This document shows, one piece after another, positions 1 through 8,999 of a stretch of 64,000 nucleotides of DNA. The DNA is from Schaalia sp. HMT-172. GTDB taxonomy: Bacteria > Actinomycetota > Actinomycetes > Actinomycetales > Actinomycetaceae. The stretch spans positions 434,001 through 498,000 of the forward strand of contig NZ_CP130058.1 in NCBI RefSeq assembly GCF_030644365.1, written 5' to 3'. Made by a program: the position numbers and the translations under genes. Position 1 is the stretch's first letter; every line of letters starts with the position of its first letter. Under the pieces are notes generated by a model. That model was not told the DNA's origin. It worked only from the letters and a program-made list of their open reading frames with translations, and did no database searches.

Positions 1-538
1 GGCCCAGGTGGCGGGACACGGCGAAGGCGAGGATCGAGGCGAGCGTCATGACGCCCAGGCCGCCGACGACGATGCCCGCCGCGATGACGGCCTGCCCGAA
101 AGGCGACCAGTAGGTGGCAGTATCGACGGTGGTGAGACCTGTCACGCAAACGGCGGAGACGGCCGTGAAGAGCACGTCGACGAAAGGCGCGGACGTGTCG
201 GTTGCGGACGCGATGGGCAGCATGAGCAGGAGGGTGATGACCCCGATGATGAGCGCGAAGGTACTCAGAGCCAGGCGCGCCGGCGAATAACGGGCCTGGC
301 GCGACAGCCACGCGCGCACGCGCTGGGCGCGCGAGCTGGGGACCTGGGGGTGAGGCCCGCTCGGACCACCCGGGACCTGCCGCACGATGGGGGAGGGCTG
401 AGGGGTCAGGGCCTCCGCTGAAATCGCGTGGGACGAGGCCGTGGCGCGCCCGCGGATCAAAGACCTCGTCGCGCCGGACTCAGTGCGCAGGCGAGGCTTT
501 CCTGCTCGCGGCGTGCGCCCCTTGCGTGCCCGTCCCAT
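1..538 (-). CDS. TrkH/KtrB-type potassium uptake channel subunit (N-terminal part)
   Basis: Membrane subunit of a Trk/Ktr potassium uptake system. The frame runs off the left edge, so only the first 179 codons are present. The start is ATG (complement of 536-538), preceded at good spacing by AAGGAG. A basic, Pro-rich cytoplasmic N-terminus of about 75 residues leads into a first membrane helix (FALIIGVITLLLMLPIA). Then comes the pore-loop signature AVSAVCVTGLTTVDT, with the selectivity-filter T-G-L typical of the family, and the next helix beginning GQAVIAAGIVVGGLG. The gene diverges from the small HTH gene to its right. The partner RCK subunit (TrkA/KtrA) would be expected outside the window. 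KtrB or TrkH cannot be separated on this fragment. Confidence 0.85.
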   Translation of the reverse strand, partial: MGRARKGRTPRAGKPRLRTESGATRSLIRGRATASSHAISAEALTPQPSPIVRQVPGGPSGPHPQVPSSRAQRVRAWLSRQARYSPARLALSTFALIIGVITLLLMLPIASATDTSAPFVDVLFTAVSAVCVTGLTTVDTATYWSPFGQAVIAAGIVVGGLGVMTLASILAFAVSRHLG

Positions 539-678
539 CGATGCTCCTTAACGACTCTGCAACAAAACTGGATAAAGTTGCAGTTTCCATGCGGTTGGGC
601 AGTAGTATATTTCGTGAGGCTACGTAAGCGGTGAACGAACGGGTTTAGCGCGCCTCGCGAGCATACTGGGAGTCATTA

Positions 679-897
679 ATGGAACAGCAGTCGGCGCCGC
701 GCTTTATGACTGTCACGGAAGTGGCGGACATCATGCGCGTCTCTAAGATGACTGTGTACCGGTTGATTCACAGTGGCGAAATGCCCGCGATCCGCGTCGG
801 AAAGAGCTTCCGAGTCCCCGAGGCCGCGGTCGCCCAGATGATCCAGGCCGGTATGGCGGATCACTCCGGTGGCCAGGCTCGCGTCATTGGCGGGTAG
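679..897 (+). CDS. Small excisionase/MerR-type helix-turn-helix DNA-binding protein
   Basis: A 72-residue protein that is almost entirely one winged HTH (FMTVTEVADIMRVSKMTVYR, then IRVGKSFRVPEAAV), the excisionase/BldC-like fold. It is a putative transcriptional regulator; the target is unknown. A GGGAG ribosome site lies upstream of the ATG, and CATACT at 662-667 could be its -10 box. The next gene is the tiny ribosomal protein bS22, the same pairing as Rv0500A-Rv0500B in mycobacteria (from memory), which supports this being the conserved actinobacterial gene and not a phage excisionase. Confidence 0.85.
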   Translation: MEQQSAPRFMTVTEVADIMRVSKMTVYRLIHSGEMPAIRVGKSFRVPEAAVAQMIQAGMADHSGGQARVIGG

Positions 898-981
898 TAT
901 AGGCACGATGTGCCCGCTCCGGGCACCCATCATCAACCAGCGGTAGTACCTCTGCCGCCCACACTACGAGGGAGGAACCCC

Positions 982-1080
982 ATGGGCTCCGTCATCAAGA
1001 AGCGCCGTAAGCGCATGGCGAAGAAGAAGCACCGCAAGCTCCTGCGTAAGACGCGTCACCAGCGTCGCAACAAGAAGTGA
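982..1080 (+). CDS. 30S ribosomal protein bS22 (AURKAIP1/COX24-domain protein)
   Basis: A 32-residue, extremely basic peptide beginning MGSVIKKRRKRMAKKKHRKL, which is the recognisable actinobacterial small-subunit protein bS22. It binds in the body of the 30S subunit. The start is ATG at 982, with GGAGG upstream, and the stop is TGA at 1078-1080. The length is normal for the family. It is so short that automatic gene calling often misses it. It follows the HTH gene and is closed off by a hairpin at 1088-1113. Confidence 0.93.
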   Translation: MGSVIKKRRKRMAKKKHRKLLRKTRHQRRNKK

Positions 1081-1087
1081 GCGAGTG

Positions 1088-1113
1088 GAGGCCCGGCCAT
1101 CTGGTCGGGCCTC
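1088..1113 (+). terminator. Hairpin terminator after bS22
   Basis: GAGGCCCGGCC and GGTCGGGCCTC form an 11-bp stem (with one G-T pair) around a 4-base loop, 7 bases after the bS22 stop. No long T run follows, as is common in high-GC actinobacteria. Confidence 0.7.
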
Positions 1114-1144
1114 TCGTGTGCCCAGGCCCCTATACTTGTGGCTT

Positions 1145-1813
1145 ATGGACCGCACCATCATTCACGTCATGCGCCACGGCGAAGTGGCCAACCCCGACGG
1201 CGTCTTGTACGGCAGGCTTCCCGGTTTTGGGCTGACGGAGCTCGGGCATCAGATGGCCGCGCGCGCCGCACAGTACCTGGTGGAATCGGGTGCGGATATC
1301 GCTCGCGTCATCTCCTCGCCGCTGCTGCGCGCACAGCTGACGGCGGCGCCGACCGCAGCGGCCTACGGGCTGAGCATCGCCTCGGATCCCCACCTCATCG
1401 AATCCGACAACGTGTTCGAGGGGCTCCCGGTCAACTCTCATCGCGCGATGCTGGCCAACCCCAAGTACTACAAGTACTACTGCAACCCACTGCGTCCCTC
1501 GTGGGGCGAACCCTACCGCGACGTCGCATCCCGCATGAGCGCGGCCCTGTCCTCGGCGCTGCGCGAGGCTCGGGGGCGCGAGGCGCTGGTCGTGTCCCAT
1601 CAGAACCCGATCGTGACGCTGACGCGCTTCGTGAACGGCCAGCCGCTGGCGCACTCGCCCAAGTCGCGGCACTGCTCGCTGGCCTCCATCACGTCCTTCA
1701 TCTTCTCGGGTGCCACGCTCGTGGGGACCTCCTACGCGGAGCCCGCCGCGGACCTGGTCGCCCTGGCGAAGGACATGACGCCGGGCGACTCTGCCGCCGA
1801 CCTGCGCCGTTAG
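1145..1813 (+). CDS. Histidine phosphatase superfamily protein
   Basis: A 222-residue phosphoglycerate-mutase-like phosphatase. The catalytic RHGE motif sits at the N-terminus (VMRHGEVANPDG), with the second family His in LVVSHQNPI. The substrate is unknown. In other actinobacteria a similar protein precedes cytochrome c maturation genes, but none are present here. TATACT at 1131-1136 lies only 8 bases before the ATG and no Shine-Dalgarno is visible, so the mRNA is probably leaderless. The stop codon overlaps the stop of the convergent PLDc_N gene. Confidence 0.88.
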   Translation: MDRTIIHVMRHGEVANPDGVLYGRLPGFGLTELGHQMAARAAQYLVESGADIARVISSPLLRAQLTAAPTAAAYGLSIASDPHLIESDNVFEGLPVNSHRAMLANPKYYKYYCNPLRPSWGEPYRDVASRMSAALSSALREARGREALVVSHQNPIVTLTRFVNGQPLAHSPKSRHCSLASITSFIFSGATLVGTSYAEPAADLVALAKDMTPGDSAADLRR

Positions 1814-2184
1814 CTGTCGGACCCGGTCGCGTCCCCGTCTGAGGCGTCCTCGCCCCGCTCGCGCTTGCGTCGCTCCTCCTCGCGGCGCTTGCGCTGAATG
1901 TCGCGCTCGAGGCGGAAGAGGAACTCGGGGTCGTCGTCCGGCGCCGAGGGGCGGGAGGGGGTGTGAGGGCGCGCCTGCTGCGTCTTTTCCGCGCGCGACA
2001 CCCAGCGCAGCACGAGCCATACGATCGGGCCGATCGCCGCGATCGTCGCCGTGAAGAGGATGATGAGCAGCCAGATCGGCTTGGGGAGCTTGCCGGGCAT
2101 CTCATCTTCGGGCGTGCGGTGCCAGTCCGCGGCCGCGTAGATGGTGAGCGCGAGCATTGCGACGAAGAAGAGGATCCTGGCCAT
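1810..2184 (-). CDS. PLDc_N-domain small membrane protein
   Basis: A 124-residue protein with two predicted membrane helices (ILFFVAMLALTIYAAADW and IWLLIILFTATIAAIGPIVW) in the PLDc_N arrangement. A charged cytoplasmic tail follows, rich in Arg/Glu (RDIQRKRREEERRKRERGE) and probably helical. Its role is unknown; PLDc_N proteins are often small stand-alone membrane proteins in actinobacteria. TAGACT lies 6 bases before the ATG on this strand, with no ribosome site, suggesting a leaderless transcript. It converges on the phosphatase gene with overlapping stop codons. Confidence 0.8.
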   Translation of the reverse strand: MARILFFVAMLALTIYAAADWHRTPEDEMPGKLPKPIWLLIILFTATIAAIGPIVWLVLRWVSRAEKTQQARPHTPSRPSAPDDDPEFLFRLERDIQRKRREEERRKRERGEDASDGDATGSDS

Positions 2185-2247
2185 GCCCCTAGTCTACGGG
2201 CGTGGGGTGCCTCACGCGCTCGCGTTCACTCCCGGGGCAATCCTCGA

Positions 2248-3153
2248 TCAGTTGCGCGTGATCCTGGGCAGGTTCGCGTAGGAGGCGGCCGCCCCCGGCG
2301 CGAGGACCGCCGCGGCCCCCGCCCGCATGCCGTCCGCCACGGCCTCGTCGAAGGGCTTGCCGAGCGTCAGCGCCGCAGCCAGCGCCCCCACGCACGCGTC
2401 CCCTGCCCCCGTGGTGTCCACGGCCTCACCGAGCGTGATCGCGGGGCTGTGGCGGGCCTCGGCCCCCGATGCCCACGCCGCGCCCTGCGCGCCCAGCGTC
2501 ACGACGACGTGGCGCGGACCCATGCCTCGTAGCGCCCGTGCCACGCCGATCGCCTCGGTCGGCGTCGCCGGCGCCGGCATGCCCAGCGTCAGCCCGGCCT
2601 CCGTCTCGTTGACCACCAGGATGTCGACGCGCGACAGCGTTGCCGGGTCGGTTGCGCGCGCGGGCGCCAGGTTGAGCAGGACCCGCGCGCCAAAGGAATG
2701 AGCCCACTCGATGGCCGCCGCGTTGGCCGCAGGGGGAATCTCGGCCTGGAGGACGACGATGTCGGAGGGGGCGGGGAACAACGAGGCCTTGGCGTGGGCG
2801 ATCGATGACGCGCGGTTCGCGCCCGCGTCCAGGATGATCGTGTTCTCCCCGCTGGCGGCAACCGTGATGAGCGCGGTTCCCGACGGGGAGTCGACCTCGC
2901 GCAGGTGGGTGACGCCCACGCCGTGGGCCGCGAGATGCGTGCGCAGGCTGTGGCCCGCCAGGTCGGTGCCCACCGCCCCGACGAAGAGGGTGGGGATGCC
3001 GGAGCGGGCGGCCGCGGCCGCCTGGTTGGCTCCCTTTCCGCCGAGGCCGTAGGTCAGGGATGAGCTGGAGAGGGTCTCTCCGGGGGTTGGGAAACGGTCG
3101 ACGGTGACCGTCACGTCCTGATTGATGGAACCGACAACGATGACGCGTGCCAT
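2248..3153 (-). CDS. rbsK: Ribokinase
   Basis: A PfkB-family sugar kinase of 301 residues that phosphorylates ribose to ribose-5-phosphate. The first PfkB signature is GGKGANQAAAAAR near residue 40. The second is DTTGAGDACVGALAAAL near residue 245, containing the catalytic Asp and the anion hole (GAGD). NQD near residue 10 fits sugar contact. AGGAGA stands before the ATG. No ribose transporter or rbs regulator is adjacent, so another PfkB substrate remains possible, but length and motifs fit ribokinase best. Confidence 0.85.
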   Translation of the reverse strand: MARVIVVGSINQDVTVTVDRFPTPGETLSSSSLTYGLGGKGANQAAAAARSGIPTLFVGAVGTDLAGHSLRTHLAAHGVGVTHLREVDSPSGTALITVAASGENTIILDAGANRASSIAHAKASLFPAPSDIVVLQAEIPPAANAAAIEWAHSFGARVLLNLAPARATDPATLSRVDILVVNETEAGLTLGMPAPATPTEAIGVARALRGMGPRHVVVTLGAQGAAWASGAEARHSPAITLGEAVDTTGAGDACVGALAAALTLGKPFDEAVADGMRAGAAAVLAPGAAASYANLPRITRN

Positions 3154-3243
3154 GGACTCTCCTATGTGATGGATGCTTCATTGTGCCATGTCACAGGCTT
3201 CGTTGACAACTATCGGGGTGCGACGTTCGGCGAGTTTTCAAGG

Positions 3244-3260
3244 ATTAAGTGCAACTTAAT
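3244..3260. promoter_or_regulatory. Perfect inverted repeat, candidate repressor operator upstream of MFS gene
   Basis: ATTAAG-TGCAA-CTTAAT is a perfect 6-bp inverted repeat in an AT-rich patch. It ends 19 bases before AATACT (3280-3285), which is 6 bases before the GTG proposed as the MFS start. The repeat would cover the -35 region, as MarR- or TetR-type operators of drug exporters often do. No regulator gene is adjacent. Confidence 0.5.
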
Positions 3261-3291
3261 TCGTCAGCCAGTTTCCTGCAATACTACTAAA

Positions 3292-4749
3292 GTGACGCTT
3301 TATGGTGAACTATCGGCCGTGCGCACACTCCGATTCCTCGTCTCCACACGCCCGGCAGCCCCCTCCTGCCGCGTCGACACCATCCCCTCCCAGGTCATCC
3401 AGGCGGGGGCCACGGCCTCGGCCTCCACGCGCACGGCCGCACCCAACAAGGAACGCGCGGCCAGCCCCGCGAGCGTCCTCCTGTCCCTCCTGGGCATCTA
3501 CGCGCTCGGCACCGTCTCCCTCCAGGGCTTCAACCTCGTCTACCTGCGCGTCGCCGCCGATATCGGCGCCGGCGACGCCTCCGGCCTCATCACCGCCATC
3601 CCCGGCATCGTCCTCGGCGTCGCATGCTTCCTGTACGGCACCCTCGGCGACTTCATCCCCCTGCGCCGCATCGTCGACGTCGGCGTCGCCCTCATCGTCG
3701 CGGGCTCCCTCCTCGGATTCGCCTTCTCCTCCTCCCTGACCGGCATCATCATCGCCCGGGCGCTCCAAACCCTAGGCTACCAGGCCGCCGCCTCCGCCTA
3801 CATGATCCTCGCCACCGGCATCGCCGACCCCAAGCGCCGCAGCCTCTACGTCGGCCTCATGTGCGCCGCCTTCCAAGGAGGAACCGCCATCGGTATGCTC
3901 TCCGGGGGCCTCCTCGCCGACGCCAACTGGGCGCTCCTCCTCCTCATCCCCCTCGGCGGCCTCGCCTTCGTGCCCATCATGGGACGGCGCGTTCCCGCCC
4001 GCGCCCACACCGGGCGCGTTGACGTCGTCGGCCTCGCGATCTTCTCCGCCCTGGCACTCCTGCTCACACTGGCCGCCTCCAACCCCTGCTGGTGGCTCAT
4101 CGGCGGCCTCATCCTCGGCGCCGCCGCCTTCTGGCGCTACATCGGCCGCGCCCGCGCGCCCTTCATCACCCGCTCCTTCTTCACCAACGTCCCCTGGGCG
4201 CGCTCCGTCAGCCTCATCGTCATCGTCTACTGCATGAACTTCACCGTCGCGCCCCTCATGAACGGCATCGGCGCCGCCTACTACGCGATCACCCCCGCGC
4301 AGGTCTCCGTGCGACTCCTGCCCGCCTACTGCGTCGCCCTGACCACCGCCATGAGCTCCGGCGCCGTCATGGCCCGCATCGGCCGCGGCGCCACCGTGCG
4401 CGGCTGCGTCGGACTGATCCTCGCCGGGACCGCGCTGCTCGCCCTGTGCATGAGCGCCGGGCCCTGGGTCATCACCGCCTCCATGTGCCTCATCTACGCC
4501 GGCTTCGGAGCCCTCTTCACCCCCATCTACGACACCGTCTTCGCCACCGTCGCCCCCGGGCAAAACGGCCGCGCCGTCGCCATGAACGACCTGGCCATGC
4601 AGGGCAGCGCCGCCATCGGCATCGGCGTCTTCACCCCCTGGCTCGCCACCGGTTCCTTCCACGCCGTCGCCCTCGTGTGCGTCGGCGCGGCCGCCACCGG
4701 CATCGCCGGGGACTGGGCGCACGAATACCTCTACCGCCTCGGCCGCTGA
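3292..4749 (+). CDS. Major facilitator superfamily transporter
   Basis: A polytopic membrane protein of about 485 residues resembling drug-resistance exporters. A hydrophilic N-terminus of about 65 residues precedes the first helix (VLLSLLGIYALGTVSLQGF). A degenerate motif A (GTLGDFIPLRRIVDVG) follows helix 2, and at least twelve hydrophobic segments can be counted. The start is uncertain. GTG at 3292 is chosen because AATACT sits 6 bases upstream, matching the leaderless pattern seen elsewhere here; GTG at 3319 is the alternative. No ATG is available nearby that avoids a long, unlikely extension. The inverted repeat at 3244-3260 may control it. The substrate cannot be predicted. Confidence 0.8.
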   Translation: MTLYGELSAVRTLRFLVSTRPAAPSCRVDTIPSQVIQAGATASASTRTAAPNKERAASPASVLLSLLGIYALGTVSLQGFNLVYLRVAADIGAGDASGLITAIPGIVLGVACFLYGTLGDFIPLRRIVDVGVALIVAGSLLGFAFSSSLTGIIIARALQTLGYQAAASAYMILATGIADPKRRSLYVGLMCAAFQGGTAIGMLSGGLLADANWALLLLIPLGGLAFVPIMGRRVPARAHTGRVDVVGLAIFSALALLLTLAASNPCWWLIGGLILGAAAFWRYIGRARAPFITRSFFTNVPWARSVSLIVIVYCMNFTVAPLMNGIGAAYYAITPAQVSVRLLPAYCVALTTAMSSGAVMARIGRGATVRGCVGLILAGTALLALCMSAGPWVITASMCLIYAGFGALFTPIYDTVFATVAPGQNGRAVAMNDLAMQGSAAIGIGVFTPWLATGSFHAVALVCVGAAATGIAGDWAHEYLYRLGR

Positions 4750-4937
4750 GCGGCTCCCCGGGCGCGGGGCCGTGCGCGGATAGCCGACGGCGAGGCCGTT
4801 CGCAGTCTGTGAGCGCGAGGTCGCCCGACGCAGGCTGTGAGCGCGAGGCCGCCGCGCGTCGTTCGGGCCTCACGCAGCCCGCCCCGGGCGTGCGCCGCGC
4901 CCAGCGCACCCCGCCCAGGCCTCGTCCTGCCTCGTCC

Positions 4938-5831
4938 CTACGACAGGACCAGCGCCAGCGCCGCGAGAAGCGCCCACGCCAGCGTCGAGAACCCCGTATT
5001 ACGCAGCACCGCGATCAGCGCGCGCCCCGAGGCCCCCGTCAACACCGGCAGACTCACGCCCGCCGCCCATCCGGCCGCGCCCACGCCCAGCGCGCACGTC
5101 GCCAGCGGGTGCAACCCAATGGCCACGCCCACAACCGCGATCAGCGCGACCGGAACCCACACGCACGCCGCAAACACCCAGCGCGACGCCCGATCCCCGA
5201 GACGCACCGCAGCCGTCATCTTGCCGGACGCGCGATCCGTTGGAATATCGCGAATATTATTCGCCATCAGCAGGGCCACCGACAGCAGCCCCAGCGCCGA
5301 CGCGCTCACCCACAGCCACCACGGCGCCGACTGCACCTGCGTCCACGACGTGCCCACGCACGCCAGCAAGCCGAAAAACACGAAGACCATCAGCTCGGAC
5401 AGGCCGATGCCCATGTACGCGTACGGGTGCTTCCCACCCGTGTAGAACCACGCCGCCACCACGGCCGCGGCGCCCGCAGCGATCAGCCACCACGTGCCCG
5501 AGATCGCGACCAGCGCCACGCCAGCGACGCCCGCCAACGCGAAACAACCCAGCGCGGCCCCCAGAACGGTCCTCGGCTTGGCGAGGCCACCTCCCGTCAG
5601 ACGCGCCGGCCCCTGACGGTTATCGTCCGTACCGCGAATCCCATCCGAATAGTCGTTCGCATAATTGACCCCCACCTGCAGGGCCAGCGCCACCACGAGC
5701 GCCAAGCACGCCCGCCCCGCGTCAAACCCGCCCAAGTAATGCGCGGCCGCCGACCCGACAATCACGGGTGCGGCGGCAGCGGGCAAGGTGCGCAGGCGAG
5801 CGCCTTCAATCCAATCCGTCACGGTAGCCAT
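4938..5831 (-). CDS. menA: 1,4-dihydroxy-2-naphthoate polyprenyltransferase MenA
   Basis: A UbiA-family integral membrane prenyltransferase of 297 residues. It attaches the polyprenyl tail to dihydroxynaphthoate, giving demethylmenaquinone. Both Asp-rich motifs are visible: NYANDYSDGIRGTD near residue 55 and NNIRDIPTDRASGK near residue 190. Several hydrophobic helices surround them. ATG at 5831 is chosen over an upstream in-frame ATG because TACACT lies 7 bases before it (leaderless arrangement), and the longer version adds non-membrane, low-complexity sequence overlapping menE. It lies 43 bases downstream of menE on the same strand. Confidence 0.92.
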   Translation of the reverse strand: MATVTDWIEGARLRTLPAAAAPVIVGSAAAHYLGGFDAGRACLALVVALALQVGVNYANDYSDGIRGTDDNRQGPARLTGGGLAKPRTVLGAALGCFALAGVAGVALVAISGTWWLIAAGAAAVVAAWFYTGGKHPYAYMGIGLSELMVFVFFGLLACVGTSWTQVQSAPWWLWVSASALGLLSVALLMANNIRDIPTDRASGKMTAAVRLGDRASRWVFAACVWVPVALIAVVGVAIGLHPLATCALGVGAAGWAAGVSLPVLTGASGRALIAVLRNTGFSTLAWALLAALALVLS

Positions 5832-5874
5832 GGCCACCAGTGTAGTTGCAGGAAGGCCCCCGCCGGGAAACGGG

Positions 5875-7197
5875 CTAGCGCACCCACTCCCGTTCGGTGC
5901 CCGAGGCCTCGCTCGCGGACTGTGCGGCGGCGGCGCGGTCGATCTTGTCGAAGCCCAGGTACGGCAGCTCCTCCACTGCGACGACGCGGCGCGGCGCCTG
6001 CGCGCGCCCAATGCGAGCGGCCGCGTGCTCGCGGACCGCCGAGCCGAGCTCCGCCATCTCCAGCGAATCCGACGGCATCTGCTTCGGGACGACCAACGCC
6101 GTCACGATCTGGCCCCACTTCTCATCGGGAGTGCCCAGGATCCACGCGTCCGAAATGCCCTCGTAGGAGCGCACCGCGCGGCGCAGGGGCCCCGGCGCAA
6201 TCGACAGGCCGCCCGAGGTGATGACGTCGTCCGCGCGCCCGCTCACTTCCACCTTGCCCGAGGCCCGGATGATGCCCATGTCTCCCGAAACCAGCCAGCG
6301 GTGGCCGCCCTCCTCGAAGAAGGGGCTCTCCGCTTCCAAGTAGCGCGTCATCAGGGTCGGGCCGTTGAACGCCAGGCGCGTGCGCCCGTCCCAGTCGACT
6401 GCACGGATTGTCACGCCGGGCATCGGCTCGCCGTCGTACACGCAGCCGCCCGACGTCTCCGTCATGCCGTAGGTGGTGCGCACCTTCAGGCCCTCGTCCA
6501 GGGCGCGTTGGAGCAGGTTCTGGCTGATCGCCGCGCCGCCCACGAGGATCGCCGACAGGGAACGCAGGGCGTCTATGACCTGGTCGCCCGCATCGAGGCA
6601 CTGCACGAGCTGCGTGGGCACGAGTGAGAGGTAGCCCGGCATCTGGTCTTGGGTGACGCCCGCGATCGCGGGCAGGAGCGCCGCCGGGTCGAAGCCCTGC
6701 GTCGTGTCCACGACCTGCGGGTTCGTTCCTGCGACCGCGGCGCGCAGGAGAACCATCGCGCCGGCGATGTGGTGCGTGGGCAGCGCCAGGATCCAGCGGC
6801 CCGGGCCGTCCAGTGCCAGCTCCGTGGCCTTCGCGGAGGCGATGAGGGCGTCGGTCGAGAGGCCGACCAGTCGAGGCTTGCCGACGCTGGAACCCGATGT
6901 CGCGATGACGAGGTCGACGCCGTCGAGGAAGTGCGGATCGTTGGTGATTCGATCGGCGAGGCCGGGGTAGTCCTCCTCGGGGAACGCCTGCTCGGGCGTC
7001 GCCGCGGACCCGCGCAGCGTGGCCGGGGGGACCAGGGCGGGGTCGCGCAGGAAGACGACGGTGTGCGGCGCCGGGTGATTCGGGTCGGCCTGTCGCTCCT
7101 CGTAGAGCTCAACGAGCTTGTGGATCGAGGCATTCGCCAGGGCGACGGCGTTGATCGCCGTGCCGCCGGGGACAACTAGAATTCGCGGCGCAACCAT
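5875..7197 (-). CDS. menE: o-succinylbenzoate-CoA ligase MenE
   Basis: An adenylate-forming enzyme of 440 residues that activates o-succinylbenzoate to its CoA thioester. ANL-family motifs appear in order: phosphate loop SGSSVGKPR, YGMTETSGG, SGDMG, GRADDVITSGG, and the C-terminal catalytic Lys in GFDKIDR. It is short for the ANL family, as MenE proteins of actinobacteria are. ATG at 7197 has GGGAGG upstream; an earlier in-frame ATG adds 29 poorly supported residues. It is followed by menA on the same strand. Confidence 0.9.
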   Translation of the reverse strand: MVAPRILVVPGGTAINAVALANASIHKLVELYEERQADPNHPAPHTVVFLRDPALVPPATLRGSAATPEQAFPEEDYPGLADRITNDPHFLDGVDLVIATSGSSVGKPRLVGLSTDALIASAKATELALDGPGRWILALPTHHIAGAMVLLRAAVAGTNPQVVDTTQGFDPAALLPAIAGVTQDQMPGYLSLVPTQLVQCLDAGDQVIDALRSLSAILVGGAAISQNLLQRALDEGLKVRTTYGMTETSGGCVYDGEPMPGVTIRAVDWDGRTRLAFNGPTLMTRYLEAESPFFEEGGHRWLVSGDMGIIRASGKVEVSGRADDVITSGGLSIAPGPLRRAVRSYEGISDAWILGTPDEKWGQIVTALVVPKQMPSDSLEMAELGSAVREHAAARIGRAQAPRRVVAVEELPYLGFDKIDRAAAAQSASEASGTEREWVR

Positions 7198-7394
7198 GGT
7201 GAGCCTCCCAAGTTCGACAGCAAACGCGGATATAACAAGCATAAGGGCTTGCGTTCGTGCTGGTGGTGAGCCGCTTCGCGGCAATGATCACGTTTGGCGC
7301 GTGAATCCTTGATCGTGTGGTCATTTTTTATGTGGCATACTGCTCAGCTGAAATTTCAATCGTCTACTTTCGTGAGTCTGCTCGAGGTTATAGG

Positions 7395-8846
7395 ATGGCG
7401 ACGATGCTCAAGAAACTTTCCACTAAAACCAGGTGGGCGATCGGCGCGGCGTGCGCCCTCGTCCTCGTTGTTGTCTGCGCCGTCATCGTCTACGCGGCGA
7501 ACTACTCCGGCCGCGTGCTGCCCGGCACCACCGTCGCCGGGACCGCCGTCAACGGCATGACCCGCGACCAGGTCATCGCCGCCGTCACCTCGCGCGCCGA
7601 CGCCACGAACGTGACCCTCACCGTCGAAGGCAAGGCCACCACGGCCTCGCTCAACGAAGCCGGTATCACGGTCGACGCCGAGGCCACCGCCGACGAGGCC
7701 ATGAAGGGATCCACCTCCCTGCCCGCCTTCGTCGGTGCCCTCTTCTCCGAGCGCACCGTGGAGCCCGTGACCACCGTCTCCGACGACTCCATCAAGAAAC
7801 TCGCGGCGACCGTCAACTCCACCCTGACCTCGGAGATGAAGGACGCGCAGGTCATCGTTGCGCCCGACGGTGAGTCCTTCACCGTCACGCGCGCGCAGAA
7901 CGGCAACGGCATCGCGCCCGACGAGGTCGCCGCCGCCGTCAAACAGGCCGGTGCCACCCTGACCTCCGTCAGCCAGGACGTCTCCGTCTCCCAGATGGAG
8001 CCCTCTATCACCACCGAGGACGCACAGGCCGCCGCCGACAAGGCCAACGCCCTGCTCGATACCGAGATCGAAATCTCCGACGGCATCGACACCTTCTACG
8101 CCGAGCGCTCCGACAAAGTCCAGTGGTTCGAATTCCTCACCAAGGACGACGGGAGCCTCGACGAGCCCAGCATCAGCACCGTCAAGGTCGCCGACTGGGT
8201 CAACGCCCTGGCGGCCACCACCGACGTCAAGCCCGAAAACCGCGTCGAAAACGTGGACTCCTCCGGCAACGTGCTGACCACCGCCCGCGAAGGCAAGAAG
8301 GGCCTGAAGACCAACAACACCGAAGAGATCACGAAGGGCGTCGTCGCCGCGATGAGCGACGGCACCCCCTATGAGGGCCTCTTCCACTACGACGACGTCG
8401 AGCCCGGCTCCGAGACCAAGCAGGTTGCCGAAGGCACCGAAAACCTGGTCTATCAGGCCGCCGAGGGCGAGAAGTGGGTCGACATCAACCTTTCTGACGC
8501 CTCCGTCACCGCCTATGTTGGCGGCAAGGTTGCGGGCGGTCCGTTCTACATGGTGCCCGGCGCCCCCGACACGCCCACCGTCACTGGCACGTTCCACGTC
8601 TATCTCAAGTACGACGTGCAGACCATGCGCGGCGAGAACGCCGACGGTAGCAAGTACGAGACCGAAGGTGTCCCGTGGGTCACCTACTTCACCGGCTCCT
8701 ACGCGATGCACGGCGCCCCCTGGCGTTCCTCCTTCGGGTGGAGCGGCTATGGCGGCTCCCACGGCTGCGTGAATATGCCCGTTGATGCCGCGAAGTTCAT
8801 CTATGACTGGACCGACATGGGCGACACGGTGGTCGTTCACTACTGA
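7395..8846 (+). CDS. Membrane-anchored L,D-transpeptidase (YkuD) with peptidoglycan-binding repeats
   Basis: A 483-residue cell-wall cross-linking enzyme. Residues about 14-36 form a membrane anchor. The long middle part has repeated PG_binding_4-like segments (GTTVAGTAVNGMT, TLTVEGKATTASL). The C-terminal YkuD domain has the HGAPWRSSFGW stretch and the catalytic SHGCVNM with Cys near residue 458. It forms 3-3 peptidoglycan cross-links outside the membrane. ATG at 7395 has GAGG seven bases upstream. The gene diverges from menE and ends before a strong hairpin. Confidence 0.92.
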   Translation: MATMLKKLSTKTRWAIGAACALVLVVVCAVIVYAANYSGRVLPGTTVAGTAVNGMTRDQVIAAVTSRADATNVTLTVEGKATTASLNEAGITVDAEATADEAMKGSTSLPAFVGALFSERTVEPVTTVSDDSIKKLAATVNSTLTSEMKDAQVIVAPDGESFTVTRAQNGNGIAPDEVAAAVKQAGATLTSVSQDVSVSQMEPSITTEDAQAAADKANALLDTEIEISDGIDTFYAERSDKVQWFEFLTKDDGSLDEPSISTVKVADWVNALAATTDVKPENRVENVDSSGNVLTTAREGKKGLKTNNTEEITKGVVAAMSDGTPYEGLFHYDDVEPGSETKQVAEGTENLVYQAAEGEKWVDINLSDASVTAYVGGKVAGGPFYMVPGAPDTPTVTGTFHVYLKYDVQTMRGENADGSKYETEGVPWVTYFTGSYAMHGAPWRSSFGWSGYGGSHGCVNMPVDAAKFIYDWTDMGDTVVVHY

Positions 8847-8867
8847 TAGCCCATGCTCGAGCATCGG

Positions 8868-8901
8868 GGGCGGGCCGGAACCGAGAGGTTCCGGCCCGCC
8901 C
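8868..8901 (+). terminator. Strong hairpin terminator after L,D-transpeptidase
   Basis: A perfect 15-bp GC-rich stem (GGGCGGGCCGGAACC and its complement) with loop GAGA begins 21 bases after the stop. It is followed by a short run containing TTT. Confidence 0.85.
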
Positions 8902-8999
8902 GCTGTTTGGTGGTGGTTGCGTCTAGGTTCTCGTGGTGGGTGCGACGGATCGTGGTGAAGGAGTTCGTTGTGGTGGCCTGGTGTGGTTTCCCAACAATG

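Noticed and set aside
4092-6221. A + strand open frame of 709 codons over the MFS tail and menA
   Set aside because: The sequence is Arg/His/Pro-rich and antisense or antiphase to two well-supported genes.
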